A stretch of 35,355 nt of DNA from Betaproteobacteria bacterium (lineage in GTDB: Bacteria > Pseudomonadota > Gammaproteobacteria > Burkholderiales > CAIKXV01), in assembly GCA_021298815.1 (NCBI GenBank), contig JAJTHE010000117.1, positions 1 to 35,355 on the forward strand. The letters run 5' to 3'. Made by a program: the position numbers and the translations under genes. Shown one piece after another: positions 24,471 through 33,768 of this stretch (its first letter is position 1; every line of letters starts with the position of its first letter). The notes under the pieces are model-generated. The model was not told the origin of the DNA. It saw only the letters and a program-made list of their open reading frames with translations, and ran no database searches.

Positions 24471-25457
24471 ATGACCACGGGTACGACGAAGGCTGTACGG
24501 ATCCACGCCCATGGCGGGCCTGACGTGATGCGCTGGGAGGACGTGCCGCTGCCGGCGCCCGGACCCGCCGAGGCCACCGTTCGCCACCATGCGGTCGGCC
24601 TCAACTACATCGACGTTTATTTCCGGACCGGCCTCTACCCGCAGCCGCTGCCCGGCGGCCTGGGCATGGAGGGCGCCGGCGTCGTCGAAGCGGTGGGTCC
24701 TGGCGTGACCGACCTCGCGCCCGGGGACAGGGTCGCCTATGCCGGCACGCCGAACGGCGCCTATTCCCTGGCGCGCGTGATGCCTGCCGCGAAGCTGGTC
24801 CGCCTGCCCGACGGCATCGGCTTCGAGCAGGCCGCGGCGATGATGCTGCAGGGCATGACCGCCCAGTACCTGCTCAAGCGTACCTACCCGGTCAAGGCCG
24901 GGCAGACCATTCTCTGGCACGCCGCCGCCGGCGGCGTCGGCCTGATCGCCTGCCAGTGGGCGAAGGCGCTCGGCGCGACCGTGATCGGCACCGTGGGTTC
25001 GGACGAGAAGGCGAAGCTCGCGAAGGCGCACGGCTGCGACCACGTCATCAACTATTCGCGCGAGAACTTCGTCGACCGCGTGAAGGAGATCACCAGCGGC
25101 AAGGGCGTGCCGGTGGTCTACGATTCGGTCGGCAAGGATACCTGGCCCGCGTCGCTCGACTGCCTGCAGCCGCTCGGGATGATGGTCAGCTTCGGCAATG
25201 CCTCCGGCCCGATCCCGCCGGTGAACACCGGCGACCTCGCCTCGCGGGGCTCGCTGTTCTTCACCCGTCCGACGCTGATGAGCTACACCGCGACCCGGCA
25301 GGACCTGCTCGCCAGTGCCGCCGACCTGTTCGATGCGGTGCTCACCGGAAAGGTGAAGATCGAGATCCAGCAGCGCTATCCGCTGGCCGACGCGGCGCAG
25401 GCGCACCGCGACCTCGAGGCGCGCCGCACCACCGGCTCCACCCTGCTCATTCCCTGA
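24471..25457 (+). CDS. Zinc-independent quinone oxidoreductase (MDR family, QorA-like)
   Basis: This cytosolic NADPH-dependent enzyme reduces quinones or enones. The 328-residue product fits the medium-chain dehydrogenase/reductase family. The N-terminal domain has GLNYIDVYFRTGLY and the C-terminal Rossmann domain has HAAAGGVGLIACQWA (from residue 150). The structural zinc cysteines of alcohol dehydrogenases are lacking. HVINYSRENF and LEARRTTGSTLLIP are family-typical. GGAGGG at 24460-24465 is an excellent Shine-Dalgarno for the ATG at 24471. It is divergent from the ydcH-arfB pair. The physiological substrate is not predictable. Confidence 0.92.
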   Translation: MTTGTTKAVRIHAHGGPDVMRWEDVPLPAPGPAEATVRHHAVGLNYIDVYFRTGLYPQPLPGGLGMEGAGVVEAVGPGVTDLAPGDRVAYAGTPNGAYSLARVMPAAKLVRLPDGIGFEQAAAMMLQGMTAQYLLKRTYPVKAGQTILWHAAAGGVGLIACQWAKALGATVIGTVGSDEKAKLAKAHGCDHVINYSRENFVDRVKEITSGKGVPVVYDSVGKDTWPASLDCLQPLGMMVSFGNASGPIPPVNTGDLASRGSLFFTRPTLMSYTATRQDLLASAADLFDAVLTGKVKIEIQQRYPLADAAQAHRDLEARRTTGSTLLIP

Positions 25458-25470
25458 AGGGATCCCCACG

Positions 25471-25881
25471 ATGAACACGACCTGCCCGATGCCCCCGGAC
25501 GATGCGCGCGGCGCGCTGCCACCGCTGCGCCGCGCCGCGCTGGCCGCGGCCGGCGCCGTGCTGCTGCTGGCCGCCGCCGGTGCTTCCGCCCACCATGGAT
25601 GGAGCGAATACGACGCCGGCAAGACGCTCACGCTGACCGGCGCCATCCTGGAATCCGGCTACGACAACCCGCACGGATTCGTGCGGCTGAAGGCGGGCGA
25701 CCGCGTGTGGCGCGTGATCCTGGCGCCGCCGTCACGGATGGAATCGCGCGGGCTGCCGCGGGCGTCGCTCAAGGCCGGCGTCACCGCCACCGTGGTCGGC
25801 TACCCGCACCGCAAGGATGCACAGGAGATGCGGGCAGAGCGCATCACGCTGGAGGGCGGTCAGCCGGTCGAACTGAGGTGA
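25471..25881 (+). CDS. Secreted DUF6152-type protein with predicted N-terminal His-His
   Basis: The 136-residue product has a clear signal peptide: basic LRRAALAAAG, hydrophobic core, then GASA at residues 37-40. Cleavage after Ala40 would leave a 96-residue periplasmic protein beginning HHGWSEYDAGKTLTLTG. The pattern of N-terminal His-His, LTG and NPH (DNPHGF, His68) matches the DUF6152 family as I remember it. Other histidines include His113 in GYPHRKDAQEM. Family function is unknown. An exposed N-terminal His is how several copper proteins bind metal, so copper binding is an inference. It lies 13 bp after the oxidoreductase gene and 25 bp before a membrane-protein gene, so one operon is likely. 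Confidence 0.8.
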   Translation: MNTTCPMPPDDARGALPPLRRAALAAAGAVLLLAAAGASAHHGWSEYDAGKTLTLTGAILESGYDNPHGFVRLKAGDRVWRVILAPPSRMESRGLPRASLKAGVTATVVGYPHRKDAQEMRAERITLEGGQPVELR

Positions 25882-25906
25882 GCCCGGCGGAGCGCCGGCA
25901 TGCGGC

Positions 25907-26368
25907 ATGATCGACCTGCTGCGCGAGTCGACATGGATGTACCCCCTGGTGCAGGTGGTGCACATCGTCGGATTCATCGTGCTCGCCGGGGCAGCCATCC
26001 TGTTCGACCTGCGCGTGCTCGGCCTAACCTCGACGCTCGGACCGGCGCCGGTGGCGATCCGTCCCCTGGGGCTGCACCTGCTGCCATGGTCCGTGCTGGC
26101 GGCGCTGCTGGTGGTGCCGAGCGGGGTCCTCATGTTCGTCGTCGATGCGCCCGCGCTCGTCGGCAACACGGCCTTCGTGGTCAAGATCGGGTTGCTCGCG
26201 CTGGCGGCCGGCAATGCGCTGGCCTTCCACATGGGCCCTGGCCGGGGGTGGGCAGGGTGGGAGCAACCGGGTTCGGCTGTCCCGGCTGGCGCGAAGCTGC
26301 ACGCAGCGGCTTCGCTGGTTATCTGGATCGCGATCGTCGGCTGCGGCCGGCTGATCGCCTATGTCTGA
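25907..26368 (+). CDS. Four-helix membrane protein (DUF6644-like)
   Basis: The 153-residue product has about four hydrophobic helices (near 13-38, 57-80, 88-108 and 133-152). Histidines sit at or near helices: His19 (VQVVHIVGF), His57 (GLHLLPW), His108 (AFHMG) and His132 (KLHAAAS). The opening WMYPLVQVVHIVGF and the FDLRVLGL segment fit DUF6644-type proteins, often found beside DUF6152 genes. Function is unknown. Helix-borne histidines suggest heme or metal binding, as in CopD or cytochrome b-like proteins, but this is inference. dsbB begins 10 bp downstream. Confidence 0.75.
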   Translation: MIDLLRESTWMYPLVQVVHIVGFIVLAGAAILFDLRVLGLTSTLGPAPVAIRPLGLHLLPWSVLAALLVVPSGVLMFVVDAPALVGNTAFVVKIGLLALAAGNALAFHMGPGRGWAGWEQPGSAVPAGAKLHAAASLVIWIAIVGCGRLIAYV

Positions 26369-26377
26369 GCGAGAACG

Positions 26378-26971
26378 ATGATCGGCAGGCACGGACGCAA
26401 CGACTGGAATGACCGCCGCGGACGGGCGATCTTCGCCACGCCGGGTGGGGGATGGACGGACCGCTGGCTGTCGCCGCGGCGGGCGTTCGGCAGCGCAGCC
26501 TTCGCCTGCTTCTGCCTGGTCGCCTTTGCCCTCTACCTGCAGTACGTGCAAGAGGAGGAACCTTGTCCGCTGTGCATCCTGCAGCGGGTCGCCCTGATCG
26601 GGATGGGCGTGGTGTTCCTGGTCGCCGCCCTGCATGCCCCGAGGGGCGCCTTCCTGCGCGTGTACGGCACGCTCGCCGCGCTGATCGGGGTGGCGGGGGC
26701 CGCGGTGGCCGCGCGCCATGTGTGGCTGCAGAACCTGCCCAAGGATCGCGTGCCCGAGTGCGGTCCCGGCCTCGAGTTCATGCTCGAGCAGTTTCCACTG
26801 TCGCAGGTGTTCGCGCTGGTGCTGCGCGGGTCCGGCGAGTGCGCGGAGGCCAGCTGGCGCTTCCTGGGCCTGACCATCCCCGGCTGGACGCTGCTCTGGT
26901 TCGTCGGACTGGTCGTGCTTTCCCTGGTCGTCGGCTGGCGGCCAGCGCGGCGCCGGGAAGACGGTTTCTGA
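26378..26971 (+). CDS. dsbB: Disulfide bond formation protein DsbB
   Basis: DsbB reoxidises periplasmic DsbA and passes electrons to quinone. The 197-residue product has the first redox pair Cys63/Cys66 (EPCPLC) followed by ILQR with the quinone-site Arg70. The second periplasmic pair is Cys128 (VPECGPG) and Cys155 (GSGECAEA). Four membrane helices surround these loops. It is about 20 residues longer than E. coli DsbB because of a charged N-terminal stretch (RHGRNDWNDRRGR). No other in-frame start precedes the first helix, so the ATG at 26378 stands. It is 10 bp after the DUF6644-like gene; co-transcription suggests a shared periplasmic role. Confidence 0.93.
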   Translation: MIGRHGRNDWNDRRGRAIFATPGGGWTDRWLSPRRAFGSAAFACFCLVAFALYLQYVQEEEPCPLCILQRVALIGMGVVFLVAALHAPRGAFLRVYGTLAALIGVAGAAVAARHVWLQNLPKDRVPECGPGLEFMLEQFPLSQVFALVLRGSGECAEASWRFLGLTIPGWTLLWFVGLVVLSLVVGWRPARRREDGF

Positions 26972-27035
26972 AGCATCCGTCGGCCATCGGCCTGAGCGGG
27001 ATGGTGGCTGGTGGGAATGCGCACGCACAAATCGG

Positions 27036-27064
27036 TTGACGGGGCCGTCCTTAACCGGTATATC
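27036..27064 (+). promoter_or_regulatory. Sigma-70 promoter of the cold-shock gene
   Basis: TTGACG (27036-27041) and TATATC (27059-27064) are spaced by exactly 17 bp, each matching consensus at five of six positions. The predicted start near 27071 gives a leader of about 170 nt before the cspA ATG, similar to the long leader of E. coli cspA. Confidence 0.8.
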
Positions 27065-27197
27065 GCAGACTGTTGTTCCTCTCTAAGTCCGAAGTCTGCA
27101 ATCCGACCTCTGCGTCTCGAGCAGGTGTGGCCCGTCACCCGGACCCGCCTCCTGCAGGGGTCGGTGGCTGTTGTGCCTTGGGATGTGAACAGCGGTT

Positions 27198-27215
27198 GCG
27201 GGTTACCCGCTTTTT
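27198..27215 (+). promoter_or_regulatory. Terminator-like hairpin in cspA leader
   Basis: Stem GCGGG / CCCGC with loop TTA runs directly into five T residues (27211-27215). It is shaped like a short intrinsic terminator but lies inside the predicted leader, 24 nt upstream of the start codon and 11 nt before the AAGGA site. An overlapping alternative stem AGCGG (27191-27195) / CCGCT (27207-27211) is possible, so the region could switch folds. Confidence 0.5.
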
Positions 27216-27239
27216 AAATTGCTCTCAAGGAATCAAGTT

Positions 27240-27443
27240 ATGGCAACGGGCGTAGTCAAGTGGTTCAACGAGTCGAAGGGCTTCGGCTTCATCACCCCGG
27301 ACGGTGGCGGTGAAGACCTGTTCGCGCACTTCAGCGCGATCAACATGCCGGGCTTCAAGACCCTGAAGGATGGACAGCGCGTCTCCTTCGACGTCGTGCC
27401 GGGCAAGAAGGGTCAGCAGGCCGCGAACATTCAGGCCGTCTGA
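27240..27443 (+). CDS. cspA: Cold-shock protein (CspA family)
   Basis: Cold-shock proteins are single OB-fold RNA chaperones that melt mRNA structure. The 67-residue product contains RNP1 KGFGFI (13-18) and RNP2-like DLFAHF (26-31), with the opening [14 protein letters not shown]. The ATG at 27240 follows AAGGA (27227-27231). A longer frame from 27219 lacks a start with family likeness. A strong promoter, a long structured leader and a classical terminator make it a single-gene unit. Whether it is cold-induced or constitutive cannot be told from the protein. Confidence 0.96.
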   Translation: MATGVVKWFNESKGFGFITPDGGGEDLFAHFSAINMPGFKTLKDGQRVSFDVVPGKKGQQAANIQAV

Positions 27444-27464
27444 TCGCTTCACCGAAGCAAGAGA

Positions 27465-27490
27465 AAAGCCGGGCTTGCCCGGCTTTTTTT
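27465..27490 (+). terminator. Intrinsic terminator of cspA
   Basis: Stem AAAGCCGGGC / GCCCGGCTTT around a TT centre is followed by more T residues (seven in a row at 27484-27490). It starts 22 bp after the cspA stop. This is a strong rho-independent terminator; the A-run on the left arm could also serve the opposite strand. Confidence 0.93.
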
Positions 27491-27548
27491 CGTCTGTCGT
27501 TCGCGGTTCGCCTTCCGTCGTCCGGTCGCGCCGCCGCTGTGGCTGCCT

Positions 27549-28016
27549 TCAGCCCGGCATGGCCAGGAACCCGCATGCGCGGTCGAGACCCGCGGCAGGC
27601 AGGCGCCGCAGCGCCAGTAACGGACGCGCGCCGGGCATCGACAACCGGGCCGGCAATGCCCCGTCCCACCAGAGCGCGGCGACCCGCTCGAGGAAGGCAG
27701 TCTCCGCCGGCGCCAGATAGTCGTCGGCGCCGGCCAGGCCGACCATCACTTCCCAGAGCATGATCTGCGCATCCCTGTCGGTGATGCGCCCGGCGATCCG
27801 GTCGACCGGGTCGCCGCGCCCGGCGGCCGCATCGATGCCGGTGAAATAGTCGCGCAGCACGTCCGCGAACGCCTGCGGCGCGATGCCGATGCGGGCATAG
27901 GCATCCAGTACGCCGAGTGCCTCGACCTCGGCGTCGTCGATCAGGTCGTCTGCAGCCATCAGGGCGGTGAGCAACTGGGCCATGGCTTCCGGGCTGTCTG
28001 CGGGATAGTTCTGCAT
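27549..28016 (-). CDS. TerB-like (tellurite-resistance B family) protein
   Basis: The 155-residue product is largely helical and acidic at its N-terminus, with LLTALMAADDLIDDAEVEALGVLDAYARIGI resembling the acidic helical repeat of TerB-like domains. A second repeat-like part is MVGLAGADDYLAPAETAFLERVAALW. TerB-like proteins bind metal ions or partners in stress responses; the role here is unknown. The start is decided by GAGGAGGA directly upstream of the ATG at 28016, one of the best ribosome-binding sites in the window. A longer frame upstream was rejected. It is a lone gene, divergent from glnS, with no other ter genes in view. Confidence 0.78.
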   Translation of the reverse strand: MQNYPADSPEAMAQLLTALMAADDLIDDAEVEALGVLDAYARIGIAPQAFADVLRDYFTGIDAAAGRGDPVDRIAGRITDRDAQIMLWEVMVGLAGADDYLAPAETAFLERVAALWWDGALPARLSMPGARPLLALRRLPAAGLDRACGFLAMPG

Positions 28017-28270
28017 CTGTCCTCCTCGGTTCGCCGGCTGCGCGCAGGTGGGAAGGCGCGCTTGCCGCGCGCCTGACGCCGGGTAAGGGCCGGTCGCGCT
28101 GCCTTTCGCATCGGGCGTGCCTGCAAAAGGCCTGCCTGAGCTGTTCGTTTGACCATCGCCCGGGGCGGGAGTTCTGCCGGCCGGCCGGGTTTCGATGCTG
28201 CGGCGCAAGCGGACCGGCCGCCCGTGACGGGATCCGATAGAATGAGGTGACTGCAATCGCCGAATCGCCA

Positions 28271-29971
<1,701 letters not shown>

Positions 29972-30805
29972 TCGCAGGCGTGCCGCTGGGGGGCGCCGCG
30001 AGTTCCCGGATCAGCCAGTCGCCCCGGCGCGCAGTCGCCTCGCCGACGCGGCTACGCCCCATCATCAGGTCCATGTGCCCGCTGTCCTCGCTGGCGCGCA
30101 CCACGGTGCCGGCGTCGGGCGCATACCAGTCGATCTCGGTGCGCCGCGTCTCGGTGCGGTGGAACTCGAAATCGCCGAGCCACAGGTCGCGGGTGATCCG
30201 CAGCGCCCGGAAGCGGCCGGCCGGCACGTCGACCGTCTCCCAGCCACCGACGCGCACCATCATGACCACGCGGCGCGGTCGCGGATCGCCGTCGACGCGG
30301 GCCAGCACGTCCTGCCGGGTGGTCTGTCCGGGTACCAGCGGGAATGGCAGCGGGCGCAGCGGCGGATCGAAGGTCGTGCGGCTGCCATCGGCCCGTTCCC
30401 AGGCCACGAGGTCGCCGCGCGCATCGAACTGCCGCGCCACCAGGTTCGCGACCGGGCGGCCGAATCCGCCGGCGCCCGCTTCTTCGTAGACCAGGCCCTC
30501 GAGACGCGAGCCTGCGGCGTCGAACCGATGCACCGCGTTCGCCCGCGGTTCGCCGTTGTAGCCGTTGGAGATGCGGTAGGTCAGTTCGCTGCCGGGCCGC
30601 TGCTGCGCCACGGCGTCGATCGCCGGGCCCGCCTCGCCGCCTTCCAGCGTCATGCAGCCGGACGCGGTCGCGATGACGACGGCGGCCAGCAGCGCCGGCA
30701 GCGGCCGCCGCATGCGCGCGTGCGCCGGAACCGGGCGGGCGCACGCGCCGGGCCGTTCGATCGATGGCAGGGACATGGTAGTGGTCCTCGGGGCCGGGTT
30801 GCAGG

Positions 30806-31183
30806 TCAGAGGGGATCGGTGCCGCGGGCACGCGCCATCCGTTCGATGTGCGCGCGCTGCATCGATTTGAGTCGGCGCCACATCCACCAGCCGGCGAGGG
30901 CGACCAGCGGCAGCAGCACCAGCATCAGCGCGAACGCGAACACCCACAGGGCCGCGGCCACCGCCAGCGATACCGAGACCAGCAGGAACTGCTTGACCCG
31001 ATACGCCCAGCCACCGCGTGCAGGCGAGTCGTCGAGCCGCCACTCCCCGGCGCCGTCGCTGCGGGCCTCGAACACCTGGACGTGCGGGCGGCGGCCATGC
31101 GGGCCGGGGAAGGAGCCTGGCGGACCCTGGCGATCGGAGCGGGCATCGCCATCCGCCGCTCCGCGAGGATCATCGGGTGACAT
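30806..31183 (-). CDS. Small two-helix membrane protein, uncharacterised
   Basis: The 125-residue product has a hydrophilic, Gly/Pro/Asp-rich N-terminal 60 residues, then one long or two closely spaced helices (about 65-105: VKQFLLVSVSLAVAAALWVF, ALMLVLLPLVALAGWWMW). The C-terminal tail is basic (RRLKSMQRAHIERMARARG). Both termini are probably cytoplasmic. No family was recognised. ATG 31183 was chosen over GTG 31189; the ribosome-binding site is weak. The lipoprotein gene follows after 29 bp, and the AI-2E-type transporter is divergent. Confidence 0.65.
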   Translation of the reverse strand: MSPDDPRGAADGDARSDRQGPPGSFPGPHGRRPHVQVFEARSDGAGEWRLDDSPARGGWAYRVKQFLLVSVSLAVAAALWVFAFALMLVLLPLVALAGWWMWRRLKSMQRAHIERMARARGTDPL

Positions 31184-31278
31184 CGACACGGGCAGTATCC
31201 AAGCGGTTGTGCTATTGATCGTCCAGTTTGCGCCGCCGGTGCGCCCACTTCAAGCCAGGAGCCGTTGCCCCACCCGTC

Positions 31279-32355
31279 ATGCTGGAACGCAATCAGCTGG
31301 AAAGATACGCGCAGATCGCCGGTGTCGCGGTGCTCGTGGTGGGCTGCTTCTACGTGGTGTCGCCGTTCATCGCATCGGTCCTTTTCGCCGCCGTCGTGTG
31401 CGCGACGACCTGGCCGGTGTTCCTGCGCATCCGCCGCCGGGTCGGCGACCGGCCGGTGGTCGCCTCGCTGCTGATGACCCTGCTGCTCGCGCTGGTGGTG
31501 ATCGTGCCGGTCGCGCTGCTCGCGCTCGCGCTGACGGAGAACGTCAGCGCACTGGTCGATTTCGCCTCCGGACTGGTCAAGAGCGGTTCGCCGGAGCTGC
31601 CCGAATGGGTGCGACAGCTGCCGATCGTCGGCCAGTGGATCGACGACTACTGGCACCAGTTGGTGGAGAGCCGCGACGAGCTGCGCCGCTTGGGCGAGCG
31701 CCTGATCGAGCCGGGCCGGCTGGTGCTGGTGGGGGTGGGCTCGGTCCTGGGCCAGGGCCTGGTGCAGCTCACCCTGGCGGTGCTGATCTGCTTCTTCCTG
31801 TACCGGGACGGCGACAGCCTGATGTGGGCCGTGCGCAAGACGGCGCTGCGGCTGGGCGGCGAACTGGGCGAGCGCATCGTCCAGATCGTCCACAACACGG
31901 TGATCAGCGTGGTGTTCGGCATCATCGGCACCGCGCTCGCCCAGGCCGCGGTGGCGCTGGTGGGCTTCATGATCGCCGGCGTCCCGGGCGCCCTGGTGCT
32001 GGCGATCGCCACCTTCTTCCTGTCGATGATTCCCGCAGGGCCGCCGCTGGTGTGGGTCGGTGCCACCGTCTGGCTGGTGTCCGAAGGGCAGCATGCCTGG
32101 GCCGTGTTCATGGCGGTCTGGGGCATGTTCGCGATCAGCGGCATCGACAACGTGGTGCGTCCGATCCTGATCAGCCGCGGCGCCGACCTGCCGTTCCTGC
32201 TGGTCTTCATCGGCGTGCTGGGCGGCATCCTGGCGTTCGGCTTCATCGGCATCTTCATCGGCCCGACGCTGCTCGCGCTCGCCTTCGCGCTGCTGCAGCA
32301 CTGGATCAACAGCGAGGCCGAGCCGCCGCCGATCGACTACCCGCGGAACGATTGA
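31279..32355 (+). CDS. AI-2E family transporter (PerM/YdiK-like permease)
   Basis: The 358-residue product is an integral membrane protein of the AI-2E exporter/PerM family. It shows N-terminal helices (AQIAGVAVLVVGCFYVVSPF), a central extracytoplasmic segment (VRQLPIVGQWIDDYWHQLVE), and a C-terminal helical block with FFLYRDGD, FFLSMIPAGPPLVW, SGIDNVVRPILISRGA and FGFIGIFIGPTLLAL, all typical. Family members have been linked to autoinducer-2 export and to Na+/H+ exchange, so substrate cannot be inferred. Start ATG 31279; AGGAG at 31257-31261 is rather far upstream. The TTG at 31228 was not preferred. Confidence 0.9.
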   Translation: MLERNQLERYAQIAGVAVLVVGCFYVVSPFIASVLFAAVVCATTWPVFLRIRRRVGDRPVVASLLMTLLLALVVIVPVALLALALTENVSALVDFASGLVKSGSPELPEWVRQLPIVGQWIDDYWHQLVESRDELRRLGERLIEPGRLVLVGVGSVLGQGLVQLTLAVLICFFLYRDGDSLMWAVRKTALRLGGELGERIVQIVHNTVISVVFGIIGTALAQAAVALVGFMIAGVPGALVLAIATFFLSMIPAGPPLVWVGATVWLVSEGQHAWAVFMAVWGMFAISGIDNVVRPILISRGADLPFLLVFIGVLGGILAFGFIGIFIGPTLLALAFALLQHWINSEAEPPPIDYPRND

Positions 32356-32383
32356 GCGTGCGCGCTGCCGCGCGACCGCGTGC

Positions 32384-32785
32384 TCACGGCTCGCCGAGCA
32401 GCCGGTCGACCACCTGACGGTAGTAGGCTTCGTCCAGCTCGAGGCCGCCGCCGCGTGCCGCACGCGCCTCGGCCATGCGCGCGAACAGCAGGTTCAGCCG
32501 CGCCAGTGCACGCCGCCGCGCCGCATCGTCGGCGCCGGTACGCACCAGGCGCTCGAGTTCGCCGATGTCCTTCAGCGTCTGCACCTCGGGCGGCACGAAG
32601 CCGGCGTTCTTCAGGATGCGGCAGGCCATGCGCAGTTCCTCGGGCACCAGCAGGTCGTCGTCGAGGTCCAGCGGCTGGCCCGCGCCGGGCAGGTCGTCGA
32701 ACTGTCCCTCGGCCTGCGCCCGAGCCACCCGGTCCTCGACCAGCGAATCGATCCAGGACGCGGCGGGCGGGCGCTGCCTGCGCAT
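32384..32785 (-). CDS. DUF1992 (DnaJ-homologue C28-like) protein
   Basis: The 133-residue product matches the DUF1992 family. The motif SWIDSLVEDRVARAQAEGQF is followed by DLPGAGQPLDLDDD and PEELRMACRILKNAGFVPPE. Family members lack a J-domain themselves but are named for a eukaryotic homologue; function is unknown. The remainder is a charged helix with LNLLFARMAEARA. The start lies 4 nt after the stop of the alpha/beta hydrolase, so translation is probably coupled. Confidence 0.88.
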   Translation of the reverse strand: MRRQRPPAASWIDSLVEDRVARAQAEGQFDDLPGAGQPLDLDDDLLVPEELRMACRILKNAGFVPPEVQTLKDIGELERLVRTGADDAARRRALARLNLLFARMAEARAARGGGLELDEAYYRQVVDRLLGEP

Positions 32786-32789
32786 GGCT

Positions 32790-33737
32790 TCAGCCTTCGA
32801 GCAGGAACCGGGCGACCGGTTCGATCTGGTCGCTGCTGGCGAGCGCTGGCGCATGCCCGATGCCGTCGAAGGTGAGCAGGCTGCGACCGGGCCGGCCGTC
32901 GACCATCGCCCGAGCCGTCTCGGCGCGCAGCAGCTCGGACTCGGCACCGCGCAGCACCAGCACCGGGATCTCGACCTTCTGCCATACCGGCCACAGCTCG
33001 ATGTCGCGTTCGAACACCTTGCCGCGGAAGCCGGCGGCGATCGCCGGATCGTAGGCCGGCGCGAACACGGCCTGGCCGCGGTCGTCGACGCAGCGGCGCA
33101 GGCCGTGCGCGACCAGATGCCGCAGGCGCTCGTCGGGCAGCGCCGGCGTGTAGGCCCCCCAGGGCCGCATCAGGCTGGCATACCAGGCGGAGAACGCCTC
33201 GACCGTGTCGAAGCGGGGGTCGCCGCCGGCGTAGGTGCCGATGCGTGTCAGGCCCTCGCGCGCGAGCACCGGTCCGACATCGTTCATCACCAGCCGGCGC
33301 AGCGGCGAGCCGGGGGCGGCGGCCAGCATCATCCCGATCAGCCCGCCCATCGAGGTGCCGACCCAGTCGATCGTCACCGGCTTTCCGGCGCGTGCATGGG
33401 GCGCACCGATACGCGCGACCAGCGCGTTCATGTCCGCCAGGTACTGCGGGTAGCCGTACAGCGCGGCATCGGGCAGCCAGTCGCTGCTGCCGCGCCCGAC
33501 GATGTCCGGGCAGACCACCCGTGCCCGCGGCGCAAGCCGCTGCGCGAGCCAGTCGAAATCGCGTCCGTTGCGGGTGAGGCCGTGCGCGCACACCACGACA
33601 TGCGGGTTGTCCGGGTCGCCCCAGTCCGCGTACGCGAACCGGTGGAAGCCCGCGGCCGAGAAGCCGGTGAGCGATTCCAGCCGGGGGGAAGGGAGCGAGG
33701 AGGGCATCGGCGGCACTGTGTGGAAAACGGACTGCAT
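32790..33737 (-). CDS. Alpha/beta-fold hydrolase
   Basis: The 315-residue product has the oxyanion-region HG motif (VCAHGLTRNG, 50-58), nucleophile elbow GTSMGG with Ser129, and catalytic His295 (DGIGHAPAL). The acid position after the sixth strand is usually Asp in the form GxxSDLL; here it reads GAESELL, so Glu268 probably serves. The enzyme is cytosolic and the substrate unknown. The start at 33737 gives ten residues more than the ATG at 33707; neither has a strong Shine-Dalgarno. It lies 31 bp after the GIDE-type gene and 4 bp before the DUF1992 gene on the same strand. Confidence 0.88.
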   Translation of the reverse strand: MQSVFHTVPPMPSSLPSPRLESLTGFSAAGFHRFAYADWGDPDNPHVVVCAHGLTRNGRDFDWLAQRLAPRARVVCPDIVGRGSSDWLPDAALYGYPQYLADMNALVARIGAPHARAGKPVTIDWVGTSMGGLIGMMLAAAPGSPLRRLVMNDVGPVLAREGLTRIGTYAGGDPRFDTVEAFSAWYASLMRPWGAYTPALPDERLRHLVAHGLRRCVDDRGQAVFAPAYDPAIAAGFRGKVFERDIELWPVWQKVEIPVLVLRGAESELLRAETARAMVDGRPGRSLLTFDGIGHAPALASSDQIEPVARFLLEG

Positions 33738-33768
33738 TCCAGCACGAATCAGCCGTCGCTGCAGCCCG

